Positions 37,868 to 50,827 are shown, counted from the first letter of the stretch. The stretch: 64,000 nt of DNA from Marinobacter szutsaonensis (GCF_039523335.1 NZ_BAAAFC010000001.1:930001-994000), one strand, 5' to 3'. Notes: generated by a model from the sequence alone, not told the origin. Numbers and translations are program-made.

Positions 37868-38713
37868 TTAAACCAGCCGCCGGTGCTCCCACACCGGCAT
37901 GTTGGTCCTCACCTGTTTCAGGCGCTCCAGGTCCAGTTCGGCGGTAATCACGCCGGGGCCGTCTCCTTCACGCTCCGCAGTAATTTTTCCCCAGGGGTCG
38001 CAGATCAGGGTGTGGCCGTAGGTGCGGCGGCGTTCGCTGTTCTGGCCACCCTGGCCGGGAGCGACGATCCAGACCTGGTTTTCGATGGCCCGGGCGCGGA
38101 TCAGGGCGTGCCAGTGGGCATCGCCGGTTTGCCAGGTGAAGGCGCTTGGCAGGCAGACCCAGTCGGCACCCTGCTCCCTCAGGAGCCTGAACAGCTCCGG
38201 GAAGCGCAGGTCGTAGCAGATGGCCATCCCGAGCTTGCCCACCGGTGTATCCACGGTCACCACCTGCTCCCCGGGCTCGAAAGTATCCGATTCCCGGTAT
38301 TGACCGTGGGCATCGTCCACTTTGGCGTCGAAGAGATGGATCTTGTCGTAACGGCCCACTTCCTGGCCCTGGTCGTCATACACCAGGCAGGTGGCCCGTA
38401 CCCGATCCCCGATTTCGGTACCGTCCGGTCTCTGTGCCAGCGGCAGGGAGCCCCCCACAATCCAGATCCCGAGCTTCCGGGCCTGGCCAGACAGGAAATC
38501 CCGGATCACCGGCTTGTCGCCAGCCTCGGTGCGACCGCAGTCGATCATATCGATGGTGGACAGCACCGCGAAGTTCTCCGGCAGCACCGCCACCTTCGCC
38601 CCCTGGCGGGCAGCTTCGGCCAGCAAACGCTCCGCTTCCCGCAGATTCGCCTCGATGTCTCTCGTGCTCACCATCTGAATCGCGGCTACCCGCTGTTTCG
38701 CCTGTGTGGTCAT
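37868..38713 (-). CDS. Carbon-nitrogen hydrolase, Nit/deaminated-glutathione amidase type
   Basis: A 281-residue nitrilase-superfamily enzyme. The catalytic triad is visible: Glu in VLPENFAVL, Lys in GRYDKIHLFD and Cys in AICYDLRFPELFR. The last block is typical of the Nit1/YbeM-like branch acting on deaminated glutathione. It is the last gene of the mre-maf-rng-yhdP run, as in Pseudomonas, and starts 20 bp after yhdP. GGAGAAGGA precedes the ATG. Confidence 0.9.
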   Translation of the reverse strand: MTTQAKQRVAAIQMVSTRDIEANLREAERLLAEAARQGAKVAVLPENFAVLSTIDMIDCGRTEAGDKPVIRDFLSGQARKLGIWIVGGSLPLAQRPDGTEIGDRVRATCLVYDDQGQEVGRYDKIHLFDAKVDDAHGQYRESDTFEPGEQVVTVDTPVGKLGMAICYDLRFPELFRLLREQGADWVCLPSAFTWQTGDAHWHALIRARAIENQVWIVAPGQGGQNSERRRTYGHTLICDPWGKITAEREGDGPGVITAELDLERLKQVRTNMPVWEHRRLV

Positions 38714-38733
38714 AAAATCCTTCTCCGCTCGCA

Positions 38734-41700
38734 CTATTCGCCGGTGTCGAAGACCCGGCGCAGGTCAACCTCGGGATTATCCCAGGTCCCGGTAACACTA
38801 TAGGTGGCACTGGTCAGTTTGCTCAACGGGTCGCCCAGAACCTTGTCCAGTACGAACAGGGCGCCACCGATCGGCGCACCAGCCCCCATCAGCAGGGCCG
38901 CCAATGGCAGGTTCTGGGTGAGTGGTAACACTACCACCAACCGCATATCCAGGGTTTCCTCGGACAGGTCCGTGGTGCCGCTGAGTTTGAACGCACCGGA
39001 GGGACCGACAATCTGCAGTTCCGGATTCATGGTCACCAGACCGCTGGTGATCCGGGCCTTGCCGGAAATGGCGTCGAACGCCACACCGCGCTCGTAAAGA
39101 TCCGAGAAATCCAGTTGCAGGCGCCGCCAGAGGGTGTCCGTATTGAGCAGATTGAAAATACGGAACACCTGGGCGGTGTTGTTCTGCTCCAGGATGATGC
39201 CTTCGTCCAGCCGCAGGCTGACGGTTCCACTGACCTCCCGCATGGAGAAATCATCCGGCCGGCCGGGCCAGTCCAGATCCAGCTCGATATTGGTCTGCTG
39301 ATTTTCCAGCGGAATTTCGGTGCCGAACAACTGGTTCAGGTCGGTCAGGGCACCCCCCGTGACCGAGCCGGCAAAGCGGCTGACTTCCCGGTCAGCAGCG
39401 ATGCTCCAGGTCATCTCCCCCAACAGAGTCAGGGAGTTCAGGCGGCCCTCGATGTCGTTGACCTTGAGCTGAAATGGCTCCGGACGCAGAAAGAAAGTCC
39501 AGGTTCCCAGACTCTCATCGTTGAGTTGCAGGTCGGCAATGCTGACATCGATGTCCGGCCAGCTGCCCATATCCAGCGCCCGAAATGCTTCCAGTTGCTC
39601 TTCGAGGGTCAGCAATTCAGGCTGGGCTTCCCGTTGTTCATCGTCGCGGACCAGCCTCAACACCTCGAAATCGGCCTTGACCGGCTCGTCGCTGTCCGGC
39701 AGCACGACCCGGCCCACCGCCCGCTCGGAACGGGTGCTGACGACCCAGCGATCCTCCAGTTCCAGCGCATTGATCGTGATATTCCTGAGGGTATGGGACC
39801 CCAGGTAAAGGTGACCGATGGTCAGGTCGAAGCCGGTGTCGTGCCAGAGGAAATCGAAGCCCATCCGGTTCTCCCAGCTGCCCGCGATCCGCAGCCCCTC
39901 TTCCGCCCCGGGATCAATGGTCGCCTCCAGCGGCGCCTGTTCCTCGGCGCTCTTGGCCAGTGGTTCAGGCCAGTCCACCGCAAGCCCCTCGAGATTGGAA
40001 CGTACCTGGATACCGGATGTGGTATCGGCCCCGACCGTCAACGCAGCGGAATAATCCAGGGTACCGTTGAGGCCGAATCCGCTGTCACTCTCCAGACCGG
40101 CCTGGCGAAAGACCTCCGGCACCGTGAGCTGACCATCCTGGCGAATGGCAAGGCCTTGCCCGTCCGTGCCGACACTGAGGCTGACCGCAACCGGGTCACC
40201 GAAGAACCGGGCCAGGATGGGGCCGCCGGAGAAGCCATCGACGGTGTGATAGGTGAGATCGCCCGAGAGCTCGGTCCAGCTCAGATTGGCGCCGGGATAA
40301 CGCACCGAGCCATTGGACGTCTGAACCCGGGCCTGAACCACCGGTTTCCCGCCTTCGCCCAGGGGCAGCTCGAGATCCAGGTCCAGGGCGTAGTCGCCTC
40401 CGTACTCCAGGCTACGCGCTTCGGCCCCGGCCATCTCGCCCAGTGGGCTGTTGTCCATCCAGAAGGGCACGGCATCGCCGGGTACACGGGCCGCGGCATC
40501 CACATACAGCCGGGTGCCATCGCCAGGAATTACCTTCACCCGGCTCGGGCCGAGTTCCAGACCGCCGGTCCGGCCGGATTCCAGCTGAACGTCGGTATTG
40601 CCGTTGTGGATATCCACCCTGCCCCGCGCCGACGTCACTTCCGGCCAGCGTTCGTCGTAACGCACAGTCGCGTCCTCGAAGGTGTACCACATGGATGAGA
40701 CGAACGCCCCCCTGGGCGCATCGCGGCCGATCTGGCCATGGCCATAGTAGACACCCTCGGTGATCCGCGCCTCGGTGATCGCCGTGGTCAGCCATTCATA
40801 CAGGCCCGGGTTCACTACCTTTGCCGGTACGAAATCTGCCAGCATCCCGGCTCGCCCGTCCTCGATTCCGATACGCAGGCCCAGGTTGTCCTCACCCTCA
40901 CGGTCCATGCGCAGATCAAAGGCGCCGGTCAGGCTGGTGTTGTCGCCATAGCCCATGTGGATATTGTCCGAATACACCCGGGTGATGGGACCGTCCAACA
41001 GCCAGGCGACCGTGCCCTTAACTTCCCGGAATGACCAGTCGTCGCGGAACAGTCGGGGGAAGCCGAGGCTGACCGACTCTCCGGAGGGTACCAGCTCCAC
41101 GGAGCCGGAATTACGGCGCAGGGAGATCCGGCCATTGAGACCTGAGGCGCCGGGCGCTCCGCCGTGGGCCTGGACCCGGACGTCACGAAGCAGGCCGGAG
41201 AGTTCGAATTCCGCCAGGTCCCGGGCCGGAAGCCTCAGATGCGCCCGATCCAGATAGCCTGCGGGACGATAATTCTGGAGCGCACGACCCGCGCGCTCCG
41301 GCAGCAGGGGCAGCACCGCAAGCAAGCGACGCAGGGGCCCGAGGGGCAGCGCATCCGCCACCACTTCGACATCTCCACCTTCCCGGGGCATCAAGCGCAC
41401 ACTGAACGGCGGCACCGTGACCTCATTCCAGGTCCACTGGAGTTCCTGCAGATGGATTTCTCCCCGTGAAACCACAGCGCTTCCGCCGTTCTCCGCCCGG
41501 CGCCAGCCGAAACGGGCACTGATGTTCTCGATCGGCGCCAACGACTCGCTGCCCGCACCCAGTTGCAGATACGGCGTCTGAACCGAGCCACTTGCCTGCT
41601 GTAACAGGCCGTCCCGGAAGGTCAGCCAGAGCTGCCCGCCAAGATCAAAGCCCTCGACCCGCAGGGTTCGCCACTGGTAATCATCGATCAGGCCATCGAA

Positions 41701-42468
41701 TAGTCGGCCGGAAGCGACATCCAGGTATAGCTGGCCGGTGAAGTCACCACGGAAGAAGTGCCGCCCGACCAGGCTGAAACTGGCCAGTTGCTGTGTGGTG
41801 CCCGGCTGCATGGCTCGCCCCGAAGCCCGGAACAGCCCGCGGTGGTAGACCAGATCCAGCTGGGGGATCTCGAGATGGCGCAGCTGGCCCTGGTTGTCCC
41901 GGATTGCCAGATTGACGCGGGTGAGTTTGACGTAGGGATCAGACAGCCAGCGCCCCGCCAGCTCAAGCCATTCCTGGAACTGGTTCCGGGCAGGTGCCGG
42001 CAACTCGGCACCCTCGACACCGACCTCACCATCAGGGGTCTGATTGAGGGTCAACTCCAGGCCATCGGCCTCGAAGGCTTCGAAGATCACACGGAAGCGG
42101 AACAGGGAGGAGAGGAAGTCCAGGCGGATCCGGAGGTGTTGCAGGCGGGCGACATAGTCACCGGTGCCGGGTTCGATGATGTCGATATCCCGCGCCAGCA
42201 CGGTCGGATCCAGCCAGTTCCAGCGGGCATCGAGGCCGCCGATCTCCACCTGCTTGCCGGTGCGAGCCGAGAGTTCGAGTTCGAGGTCGTCCCGGAAGCT
42301 GTCAATATTCTGGGTCAGTTGCCGTCCGATGCCCGCGTACAGCGCGAACAGCAAAAGCACCGCCAGCAGGGACCACCACACCAGGCTCGACAGCCGTGCG
42401 GCGAAGCGTACCGGCCGGCTTTCGGGGGGCAGGTCCGATAGCGGCGGCCCGTGATCGGCTGAGGACAT
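38734..42468 (-). CDS. yhdP: YhdP-family AsmA/TamB-like envelope lipid-transfer protein
   Basis: A 1244-residue protein with one N-terminal membrane helix (about 30-50) and a very long periplasmic beta-rich region. It has DUF3971 and AsmA-like segments ending KVLGDPLSKLTSATYSVTGTWDNPEVDLRRV. YhdP, with TamB and YdbH, is thought to form a hydrophobic groove bridging inner and outer membranes for phospholipid transport. Length matches the E. coli protein. It starts 39 bp after rng. With mla and lpt in the same window, three envelope lipid-transport routes are represented. Confidence 0.93.
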   Translation of the reverse strand: MSSADHGPPLSDLPPESRPVRFAARLSSLVWWSLLAVLLLFALYAGIGRQLTQNIDSFRDDLELELSARTGKQVEIGGLDARWNWLDPTVLARDIDIIEPGTGDYVARLQHLRIRLDFLSSLFRFRVIFEAFEADGLELTLNQTPDGEVGVEGAELPAPARNQFQEWLELAGRWLSDPYVKLTRVNLAIRDNQGQLRHLEIPQLDLVYHRGLFRASGRAMQPGTTQQLASFSLVGRHFFRGDFTGQLYLDVASGRLFDGLIDDYQWRTLRVEGFDLGGQLWLTFRDGLLQQASGSVQTPYLQLGAGSESLAPIENISARFGWRRAENGGSAVVSRGEIHLQELQWTWNEVTVPPFSVRLMPREGGDVEVVADALPLGPLRRLLAVLPLLPERAGRALQNYRPAGYLDRAHLRLPARDLAEFELSGLLRDVRVQAHGGAPGASGLNGRISLRRNSGSVELVPSGESVSLGFPRLFRDDWSFREVKGTVAWLLDGPITRVYSDNIHMGYGDNTSLTGAFDLRMDREGEDNLGLRIGIEDGRAGMLADFVPAKVVNPGLYEWLTTAITEARITEGVYYGHGQIGRDAPRGAFVSSMWYTFEDATVRYDERWPEVTSARGRVDIHNGNTDVQLESGRTGGLELGPSRVKVIPGDGTRLYVDAAARVPGDAVPFWMDNSPLGEMAGAEARSLEYGGDYALDLDLELPLGEGGKPVVQARVQTSNGSVRYPGANLSWTELSGDLTYHTVDGFSGGPILARFFGDPVAVSLSVGTDGQGLAIRQDGQLTVPEVFRQAGLESDSGFGLNGTLDYSAALTVGADTTSGIQVRSNLEGLAVDWPEPLAKSAEEQAPLEATIDPGAEEGLRIAGSWENRMGFDFLWHDTGFDLTIGHLYLGSHTLRNITINALELEDRWVVSTRSERAVGRVVLPDSDEPVKADFEVLRLVRDDEQREAQPELLTLEEQLEAFRALDMGSWPDIDVSIADLQLNDESLGTWTFFLRPEPFQLKVNDIEGRLNSLTLLGEMTWSIAADREVSRFAGSVTGGALTDLNQLFGTEIPLENQQTNIELDLDWPGRPDDFSMREVSGTVSLRLDEGIILEQNNTAQVFRIFNLLNTDTLWRRLQLDFSDLYERGVAFDAISGKARITSGLVTMNPELQIVGPSGAFKLSGTTDLSEETLDMRLVVVLPLTQNLPLAALLMGAGAPIGGALFVLDKVLGDPLSKLTSATYSVTGTWDNPEVDLRRVFDTGE

Positions 42469-42507
42469 GGCTTTCGTTACTCCCCGGGCCGGTAACCTGC
42501 GCGGGTA

Positions 42508-43989
42508 TCAGAGCAACACAACATCGTACTGCTCCTGACTGTAGAAAGGCTCCACCTGGAAGCGGATGGTCTTGGCAATGAAGGTCTCAAGGTCGGCCAC
42601 GTTGTCGGACTCTTCGTCCAGCAACCGGTCCACCACCTTCTGGGAGGCCATCACCAGGTAACTCTCGGCATCGTAGGCCCGGTTGACCCGGAGGATTTCC
42701 CGGAAGATCTCGTAACAGACCGTCTCGGCGGTTTTCAGGAAGCCCCGGCCGTCACACACCGGACAAGGTTCGCACAATACCTGGCCCAGGCTTTCCGTGG
42801 TGCGCTTGCGGGTCATCTCCACCAGCCCAAGCTCCGATACCCCGGTAATCTTGGTCTTGGCGTGATCCCGCTCCAGCATCTTCTCGAGCATACGGTGGAC
42901 CTGGCGCTGGTGCTCGGAATCCTCCATGTCGATGAAGTCGATGATGATGATGCCACCGAGGTTGCGCAGCCGCAGCTGACGGCTGATCGCCCGGGCCGCT
43001 TCCAGATTGGTCTTGAAGATGGTTTCTTCCAGGTTCCGGTGGCCCACGAACGCACCGGTGTTGATATCGATGGTGGTCATCGCCTCGGTCTGGTCGATAA
43101 TGACGTAACCGCCGGATTTGAGCTGAACCTTGCGGCTCAGGGCTTTCTGGATCTCATCCTCCACCGAGTACAGATCGAAGATAGGACGCTCACCCGGATA
43201 GTACTCCACCATGTCCGCGAACTCGGTGACGAACTCCTGAACGAACTCCATCACCCGCTGGTAGCTCTCGCGGCTGTCGATCCGGACCTTCTCGGTCTGG
43301 GGCCGTACCAGGTCGCGGATGGTGCGGATAAATAGCGGCAGATCCTGGTACACCACCGCCGGGGCCTGGACCTTGGCGATGCGCTCCTGGATGGACTGGC
43401 TGAGCCGATGCAGGTATTTCATGTCACCGATCAGGTCCTCGGCCGGGGCTGCTTCGGCAGCGGTCCGGATGATGTAGCCGCCCTTCACATCGGTGCTGTC
43501 TGAAGAGGCTTCCTCGAGCAGGGTCTTGAGCCGTTCCCGCTCGTTGTCGTCTTCGATGCGCTGGGAGATACCGATGTGACTGACGCCCGGCATGAACACC
43601 AGGTACCGGGACGGAATCGACAATTGCGTGGTGAGGCGGGCGCCCTTGGTGCCAATGGGGTCCTTGGTCACCTGCACCACCAGGGACTGGCCTTCCCGCA
43701 GCAGGGTGCGGATATCCGGGACGGTTTTGGGACCTTCGGTCAGTTCCTCGGCCCCGGACTGGCCGGTGATCACGTCCGAGGCGTGGATAAAGGCGGCGCG
43801 TTCCAGACCAATATCAACGAACGCGGCCTCCATGCCTGGCAGCACGCGAACAACCTTGCCCTTGTATATGTTGCCCACGATGCCCTTGCGGCTGGTGCGC
43901 TCGATGTAGGCCTCCTGCAACATGCCGTTTTCCACCAGGGCGACCCGGGTTTCCACCGGCGTAACGTTGATCAGGATTTCTTCACTCAT
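42508..43989 (-). CDS. rng: Ribonuclease G
   Basis: A 493-residue RNase E/G-family endonuclease. The S1 domain (about 37-120) lies at [26 protein letters not shown]; catalytic aspartates lie in TIDINTG and [10 protein letters not shown]; the zinc-link cysteines are in [12 protein letters not shown]. It matures 16S rRNA 5' ends and degrades mRNAs. It lacks the long RNase E tail. The chosen ATG overlaps the maf stop by four bases; the longer frame is inside maf. Confidence 0.96.
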   Translation of the reverse strand: MSEEILINVTPVETRVALVENGMLQEAYIERTSRKGIVGNIYKGKVVRVLPGMEAAFVDIGLERAAFIHASDVITGQSGAEELTEGPKTVPDIRTLLREGQSLVVQVTKDPIGTKGARLTTQLSIPSRYLVFMPGVSHIGISQRIEDDNERERLKTLLEEASSDSTDVKGGYIIRTAAEAAPAEDLIGDMKYLHRLSQSIQERIAKVQAPAVVYQDLPLFIRTIRDLVRPQTEKVRIDSRESYQRVMEFVQEFVTEFADMVEYYPGERPIFDLYSVEDEIQKALSRKVQLKSGGYVIIDQTEAMTTIDINTGAFVGHRNLEETIFKTNLEAARAISRQLRLRNLGGIIIIDFIDMEDSEHQRQVHRMLEKMLERDHAKTKITGVSELGLVEMTRKRTTESLGQVLCEPCPVCDGRGFLKTAETVCYEIFREILRVNRAYDAESYLVMASQKVVDRLLDEESDNVADLETFIAKTIRFQVEPFYSQEQYDVVLL

Positions 43990-44588
43990 TCTTGGCTCTC
44001 CAGACTGCTTGGCCAGTTCGTCCATACCGGGAAGCCGGCCTGGGCCAGAAGTTCGGCGGTCTGCTGCAACGGCAGTCCGACCACGGCGCTGTAACTTCCC
44101 CTGAGTTCCTTCACAAAAATACCACCAAGGCCCTGGATTCCATAACTTCCGGCCTTGTCCATGGGCTCCCCACTGGCAACATAGGCGTTGATCTCGTCCC
44201 CGCCAAGTTTCCGGAACTGTACGTCGGTGACCACCAGGCAGGATCGGCACTGCCCTCGGTGTGCCAGCGCCACCGCGGTCATCACCTGATGAACCTCGCC
44301 CGAGAGCCGCGCCAGGGTAGCGCAGGCATCGGTCCGGTTCACCGGCTTACCGAGGATCTCGCCGCCGAGGACGACCGACGTATCGGAACCGATAACCAGT
44401 GCCTCTGGGTACTCCGCTGCCACCGCCAAGGCTTTTTCCCGGGCCAGGCGCTCGACGTAGGCTTCCGCCGTCTCGCCCGGTTCCGGGGTTTCGTCCACGT
44501 CGGCCGGCCGGGTCGTGAATGCCAGTCCGATCTGCTTCAGCAGTTCTGCCCGGCGCGGCGAGGCGGAGGCAAGAATCAGGTGCGACAT
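43986..44588 (-). CDS. maf: Maf-family nucleoside triphosphate pyrophosphatase
   Basis: A 200-residue Maf protein. [18 protein letters not shown], the ADVDETP and LAREKA motifs, and [17 protein letters not shown] are diagnostic; the [26 protein letters not shown] block matches the YhdE (dTTP/UTP pyrophosphatase) branch. It hydrolyses noncanonical or pyrimidine NTPs. It lies between mreD and rng with very short junctions, the standard order. Confidence 0.95.
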   Translation of the reverse strand: MSHLILASASPRRAELLKQIGLAFTTRPADVDETPEPGETAEAYVERLAREKALAVAAEYPEALVIGSDTSVVLGGEILGKPVNRTDACATLARLSGEVHQVMTAVALAHRGQCRSCLVVTDVQFRKLGGDEINAYVASGEPMDKAGSYGIQGLGGIFVKELRGSYSAVVGLPLQQTAELLAQAGFPVWTNWPSSLESQE

Positions 44589-44590
44589 TG

Positions 44591-45070
44591 CTAGCCCAGC
44601 TTCCGGTTGATGTTATCAAGGAGGACGCAGACTACCGGCCAGATCAGGGCACTGGTGGCCGCTGGCCAGAGATAACCGAACCCGGTATCGCCTTCAGCCC
44701 CGAGTAACTGCTTGATGAAATGCACCAGCATCTGGTTGATACCCAGTAGCAGGAACACCATCAAACATTGCTGGGGCATGGGGTACATGCGCAGGCGCTG
44801 GTGGATGGTCAGCACCAGGAAGGCAATCAGGCCCATGGCCATGGCGTTCACGCCCAGGGGGGTCGCCTCGAGCACATCCAGCAGCAGCCCCAGGAACCAG
44901 GCCAGGAGAATGCCGAACTGGGCGGGCGCCCGGAAGGTCCAGTAAAACACCACCAGACCCAGCCACTCGGGACGGAACTCGAACCAGCCCACCGGGAACA
45001 GGGAGATGCTCAGCACCAGAGCCAGCACCACGGAAAGCACGAAGACCGGATAACTGATTACTGACAACAT
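44591..45070 (-). CDS. mreD: MreD, rod-shape membrane protein
   Basis: A 159-residue polytopic membrane protein with five predicted helices and the family's [19 protein letters not shown] motif. It works with MreC and MreB in the elongasome. The start overlaps the mreC stop by one base and the stop is 2 bp from maf. Confidence 0.95.
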   Translation of the reverse strand: MLSVISYPVFVLSVVLALVLSISLFPVGWFEFRPEWLGLVVFYWTFRAPAQFGILLAWFLGLLLDVLEATPLGVNAMAMGLIAFLVLTIHQRLRMYPMPQQCLMVFLLLGINQMLVHFIKQLLGAEGDTGFGYLWPAATSALIWPVVCVLLDNINRKLG

Positions 45071-45945
45071 CAGCTGTCCTCCCCGGGTTCAGGAACCTGG
45101 CCGGCGGTTTCTTCCGGTTCCCCGGTCTCGGGCGGGAAAACCGCCAGAACCAGGCGGCTCTGATTCAGCTCGGCCTTGGGCGTGGCCTGGATGGACACAA
45201 AGGGCTCTCCCGGCTCCTTGTTGATTCGTGACACTTCGGCCACCGGATATCCCCGGGGAAAGCGGCCACCGAGGCCGGAACTGACCAGAAGGTCGCCCTC
45301 GCGGATATCGGCGGTGTCCGGTACATGTACCAGTTCCAGGGATTCCGGATTGCCGGTACCCAGCAGGACCGCCCTCAGGCCGTTGCGGACGACTTCCACC
45401 GGCACCGCGTGGCTGCTATCGGAAACCAGCAGCACCCTGGAGGTGATCTGGCTCGCCTGCACCACCTGACCCATCAGGCCATGGGCATCGAGGATTGCCT
45501 GACCCGGGTTGACGCCGTCACTCAGGCCCTTGTTGATAATGATTTCATGGGAGAAGGGGTCGGGCGACACGCCCACCACTTCACCAACAATGACTCGATC
45601 ATCCAGCACTTCCGAGGAATTCATCAGCCGGCGCAGTTCGTTATTTTCAGAGGCCAGTGCCGCGTACTTGAGGGCACGACGCTCGAGGATGAGCAGGCGG
45701 GCGCGGAGGTCTTCGTTCTCCTGCTGGAGGTCTTCTTTAGACACGAACAGACCGGAAAACCAGTCGCTGAATTCGTAGGGGGCGTTGCCCAGCCAGTACA
45801 CGGGGGCAAGACCGGTGGCAATGGTACTGCGCACCGATGAGAGCCTGTCAAAACGAGCATCGGCAACGATTAACGCTGCCGATACCAGTATGATCAGGAA
45901 GAGTCTGAACCCCGGTACGGGGCCCTGGACAAAGATGGTTTTAAT
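45070..45945 (-). CDS. mreC: MreC, rod-shape protein, probable AUU start
   Basis: A 291-residue bitopic protein. The N-terminal helix (about 9-27, PGFRLFLIILVSAALIVAD) precedes a coiled coil (about 70-105) and the beta-barrel MreC core (VVGVSPDPFSHEIIINKGLSDGVNPGQAIL; VSSGLGGRFPRGYPVAEV). Conventional starts leave out the membrane helix: the first GTG is at residue 38. The frame upstream has no ATG, GTG or TTG back to the mreB stop. An ATT with GGGGAGGA six bases upstream aligns with the usual MreC N terminus (KTIFVQGP, compare MKPIFSRGP in E. coli), so AUU initiation is the best reading. It organises the elongasome with MreB and MreD. Confidence 0.9.
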   Translation of the reverse strand: MKTIFVQGPVPGFRLFLIILVSAALIVADARFDRLSSVRSTIATGLAPVYWLGNAPYEFSDWFSGLFVSKEDLQQENEDLRARLLILERRALKYAALASENNELRRLMNSSEVLDDRVIVGEVVGVSPDPFSHEIIINKGLSDGVNPGQAILDAHGLMGQVVQASQITSRVLLVSDSSHAVPVEVVRNGLRAVLLGTGNPESLELVHVPDTADIREGDLLVSSGLGGRFPRGYPVAEVSRINKEPGEPFVSIQATPKAELNQSRLVLAVFPPETGEPEETAGQVPEPGEDS

Positions 45946-45965
45946 GGCCAGTCCTCCCCACGGGC

Positions 45966-47711
<1,746 letters not shown>

Positions 47712-47723
47712 TCAGGATTCATC

Positions 47724-49181
47724 ATGCATAACAAGTCTGTAGCAGAGCTTTCCCGCGAGCTGGAGAGCGGCAAGATTTCCAGTGTGGAGCTGACCCAGCA
47801 GTTCCTGGACCGTCTGAAGCAGGAAGACGGCAAGTACAACAGCTTTATTACCATCACCGAAGAGCAGGCGCTGGCCGAGGCCAAAGCGGCTGACGAATTG
47901 CGGGCCGCTGGCAAGGCGACGGCCTGGACCGGGGTGCCTTTTGCCCACAAGGATATTTTCTGCACCAACGGCGTTCGCACCACCTGTGGCTCGAAGATGC
48001 TGGAGAATTTCGTGCCGCCATACGATGCGACGGTAACCGAGAAGTTCCGGCAGGCCGGCGCGGTGTGTCTGGGCAAGACCAATATGGATGAGTTCGCCAT
48101 GGGTTCGTCCAACGAGTCCAGCTATTTTGGTGCCGTGACCAACCCGTGGGGGCTGTCTTCCGGTGAGAAGCGGGTGCCGGGCGGCTCGTCCGGTGGCTCG
48201 GCGGCCGCGGTGGCGGCGCGTCTGGTGCCGGCGGCGACCGCAACTGATACCGGCGGGTCCATCCGTCAGCCGGCGGCACTGTGTGGCGTGACCGGCCTGA
48301 AGCCGACCTATGGCCGGGTATCCCGTTACGGCATGATCGCCTTCGCCTCCTCCCTGGATCAGGGCGGCACGATGGCGCGCACCGCCGAGGACAACGCGCT
48401 GATGCTGAACGTAATGGCGGGGTTTGATCCGAAGGATTCTACCTCCATTGATCGTGAGGTACCGGATTACACCGCTACCCTGAACGAGCCGTTGAAGGGT
48501 CTGAAGATCGGTTTGCCGAAGGAATACTTTAGCGACCAGCTGTCTCCGGCGATGGAGGAGCAGGTTCGCAATGCGGTGAAGGAGTACGAGAAGCTGGGCG
48601 CGACGGTCAAGGAAGTATCCCTGCCGAACGCGAAGCTGGCGATTGCGGCCTATTACGTGATCGCGCCGGCGGAGGCTTCCGCCAACCTGTCCCGGTTTGA
48701 CGGTGTGCGTTACGGCTACCGCTGTGAGGATCCGAAGGATCTGATGGACATGTATACCCGCACCCGGGCTGAAGGTTTCGGAGCCGAGGTGAAGCGCCGG
48801 ATCCTGGTGGGTACCTATGCCCTCTCCCACGGTTACTACGATGCCTATTACCTGAAGGCACAGAAAGTACGGCGGCTGATCCAGCAGGATTTCGCCAATG
48901 CCTTCAAGGAAGTGGATGTTCTGATGAGCCCTACCTCCCCGTCTCCGGCATTCGTTCAGGGTGAAAAGACCAACGATCCCGTGACCATGTACCTGGAGGA
49001 CATCTTCACCATCGCCATTAACCTCGCGGGGCTGCCGGCCATGTCTGTGCCGGCCGGTTTCGTCGACGGGTTGCCGGTTGGCCTGCAGATCATTGGCGAC
49101 TACTTCGCCGAAGCCCGGCTGCTGAATGCTGCCCACCAGTTCCAGCAGGTGACCGACTGGCACCAGCGTGAACCGAAATAA
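47724..49181 (+). CDS. gatA: Aspartyl/glutamyl-tRNA amidotransferase subunit A
   Basis: A 485-residue amidase-signature protein. Catalytic Lys in [10 protein letters not shown]; the Ser-cisSer pair lies in [32 protein letters not shown]. It releases ammonia from glutamine for GatB. It starts 57 bp after gatC; its end overlaps no coding sequence but lies 22 bp from gatB. Confidence 0.97.
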   Translation: MHNKSVAELSRELESGKISSVELTQQFLDRLKQEDGKYNSFITITEEQALAEAKAADELRAAGKATAWTGVPFAHKDIFCTNGVRTTCGSKMLENFVPPYDATVTEKFRQAGAVCLGKTNMDEFAMGSSNESSYFGAVTNPWGLSSGEKRVPGGSSGGSAAAVAARLVPAATATDTGGSIRQPAALCGVTGLKPTYGRVSRYGMIAFASSLDQGGTMARTAEDNALMLNVMAGFDPKDSTSIDREVPDYTATLNEPLKGLKIGLPKEYFSDQLSPAMEEQVRNAVKEYEKLGATVKEVSLPNAKLAIAAYYVIAPAEASANLSRFDGVRYGYRCEDPKDLMDMYTRTRAEGFGAEVKRRILVGTYALSHGYYDAYYLKAQKVRRLIQQDFANAFKEVDVLMSPTSPSPAFVQGEKTNDPVTMYLEDIFTIAINLAGLPAMSVPAGFVDGLPVGLQIIGDYFAEARLLNAAHQFQQVTDWHQREPK

Positions 49182-49203
49182 GCCCGAGAAAGGAGACGAA
49201 CAC

Positions 49204-50655
49204 ATGCAGTGGGATATCGTGATCGGGCTGGAAATTCACGTTCAGCTCGCCACCCAAACCAAGATCTTTTCCGGCTCCAGCACCGCTTACGGTGCCGAGC
49301 CCAACACCCAGGCCAACGCGGTGGACCTGGCCATGCCGGGCACGTTACCTGTACCGAACGAGAACGCCTTCCGCTACGCGGTGATGTTCGGTCTGGCGGT
49401 GAACGCCGAAATCGGCCGCCGCTCCATGTTCGAGCGCAAGAACTACTTCTACCCGGATCTGCCCAAGGGCTACCAGACCACCCAGCTGGAGCAGCCGATT
49501 GTTGGCCCGGGTTACGTCGACGTCGACCTGGCGAACGGTGAGACCAAGCGTGTGCGCATCCACCATGCCCACCTGGAAGAGGACGCCGGCAAATCCCTGC
49601 ACGAGGACTACCACGGCATGTCCGGCATCGACCTGAACCGCGCCGGCACGCCGCTGATCGAGGTGGTCACCGAGCCGGACATGAACAGCGCCGAGGAAGC
49701 GGTCGCATTCGCGAAAAAGCTGCACAGCATCGTGACCTCGCTGGGCATCTGCGACGGTGATATGTCCCAGGGCTCCATGCGCTTTGACGTCAACATCTCC
49801 CTGAAGCCCAAGGGCTCCGACCAGCTCGGCACCCGCACCGAGACCAAGAACCTGAACTCGTTCCGGTTCATGGAACAGGCCATCGCCCACGAGGTAGAGC
49901 GGCAGATGGACATCCTGGAAGACGGCGGCCGCATCATCCAGGAAACCCGCCTCTACAACGGCGACCGGGACGAATCCCGTTCCATGCGGACCAAAGAGGA
50001 AGCCAACGACTACCGCTACTTCCCCTGCCCGGACCTGCTGCCGGTAGTGATCGATGATGACTTCATCGAAGATGCCCGCAGCCGCCTGCCGGAACTGCCG
50101 GACGCCCGCAAGGCCCGCTTCAAGGAGCAGTATGGCCTGAACGACTACGACGCCGGCCTGCTGTCCGGTGACGCGAAACTGGCTGCGTTCTTCGAGGAAA
50201 CGGTTGAGCACGGCAAGGATGCAAAACTGGCCGCCAACTGGATCCAGGGCGAGTTTTCAGCGCGCCTGAACGCGGAAGAGAAGACAGTCGCCGAGTCACC
50301 GATTTCCGGGGCTCAGCTGGGCGATCTGGTGGTGCGCATTGCCGATAACACGGTTTCCTCAGCCGGCGCCAAGAAGGTATTCGAGGCATTGTGGACCGGC
50401 GAGAATGACAATGTGGATGCGATCATTGATGCCAAGGGGCTGAAGCAGGTGTCTGACACCGGTGCCCTGGAAGCCATGGTCGATGAAGTTCTGGCGGGCA
50501 TGCCGGATCAGGTGGCGCAGTACCAGAACGAGGAAGATCCCAAGAAGCGCAAGAAGATGCTTGGTGGCTTCATGGGGCCATTAATGAAGGCCTCCAAAGG
50601 TCAGGGGAACCCGAAGCTCTTTAACGAGATCCTGGTTAAGAAGCTTGGGGGATAA
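49204..50655 (+). CDS. gatB: Aspartyl/glutamyl-tRNA amidotransferase subunit B
   Basis: A 483-residue GatB. The kinase/transamidase cradle ([44 protein letters not shown]) is followed by the C-terminal YqeY-like tRNA-binding tail ([21 protein letters not shown]...[23 protein letters not shown]). It phosphorylates and amidates Glu/Asp on misacylated tRNA. AAAGGAGA precedes the chosen ATG; the longer frame overlaps gatA. Confidence 0.97.
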   Translation: MQWDIVIGLEIHVQLATQTKIFSGSSTAYGAEPNTQANAVDLAMPGTLPVPNENAFRYAVMFGLAVNAEIGRRSMFERKNYFYPDLPKGYQTTQLEQPIVGPGYVDVDLANGETKRVRIHHAHLEEDAGKSLHEDYHGMSGIDLNRAGTPLIEVVTEPDMNSAEEAVAFAKKLHSIVTSLGICDGDMSQGSMRFDVNISLKPKGSDQLGTRTETKNLNSFRFMEQAIAHEVERQMDILEDGGRIIQETRLYNGDRDESRSMRTKEEANDYRYFPCPDLLPVVIDDDFIEDARSRLPELPDARKARFKEQYGLNDYDAGLLSGDAKLAAFFEETVEHGKDAKLAANWIQGEFSARLNAEEKTVAESPISGAQLGDLVVRIADNTVSSAGAKKVFEALWTGENDNVDAIIDAKGLKQVSDTGALEAMVDEVLAGMPDQVAQYQNEEDPKKRKKMLGGFMGPLMKASKGQGNPKLFNEILVKKLGG

Positions 50656-50661
50656 CCGGCT

Positions 50662-50702
50662 GGCTCTGGGCCGTGGTTTCATGCTGCGGCCCTAGCCTTT
50701 TT
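50662..50702 (+). terminator. Intrinsic terminator after gatB
   Basis: GGCTCTGGGCCG and CGGCCCTAGCC pair (one bulged base) around a 13-nt loop, followed by five T. It lies 6 bp after gatB and ends the gatCAB transcript. Confidence 0.8.
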
Positions 50703-50716
50703 GGCTTGGGGGTGTC

Positions 50717-50827
50717 GCACGGGTGGGTCAGGCCTTCCAAAACCCGCTCCTTCGGCACGTCCCTGTGACGCTTGAGCTCCGCCATCCATGGCTCCGCACA
50801 GTTTTGGAAGGCCTGACCCACCCGCGC
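50717..50827 (-). repeat. Core-and-arm element F1-C
   Basis: A 111-bp element with arms of about 27 bp, one mismatch (A-C on plus, U-G on minus). The minus-strand core has CATGGATG and CAGGGACG loops. It lies just after the gatB terminator in the convergent gatB-rimO gap. The remaining 100 bp before F2-b hold no gene. Confidence 0.88.

Noticed and set aside
50636..50821. Small open frames sharing the peptide [20 protein letters not shown] (also inside frames at 426-like positions near 47200, 58069-58473 and 18000-18365)
   Set aside because: The shared peptide is the translation of the conserved F1 core in one frame. The frames start and stop in unrelated sequence, lack ribosome sites, and the conservation follows the RNA hairpins rather than codons.
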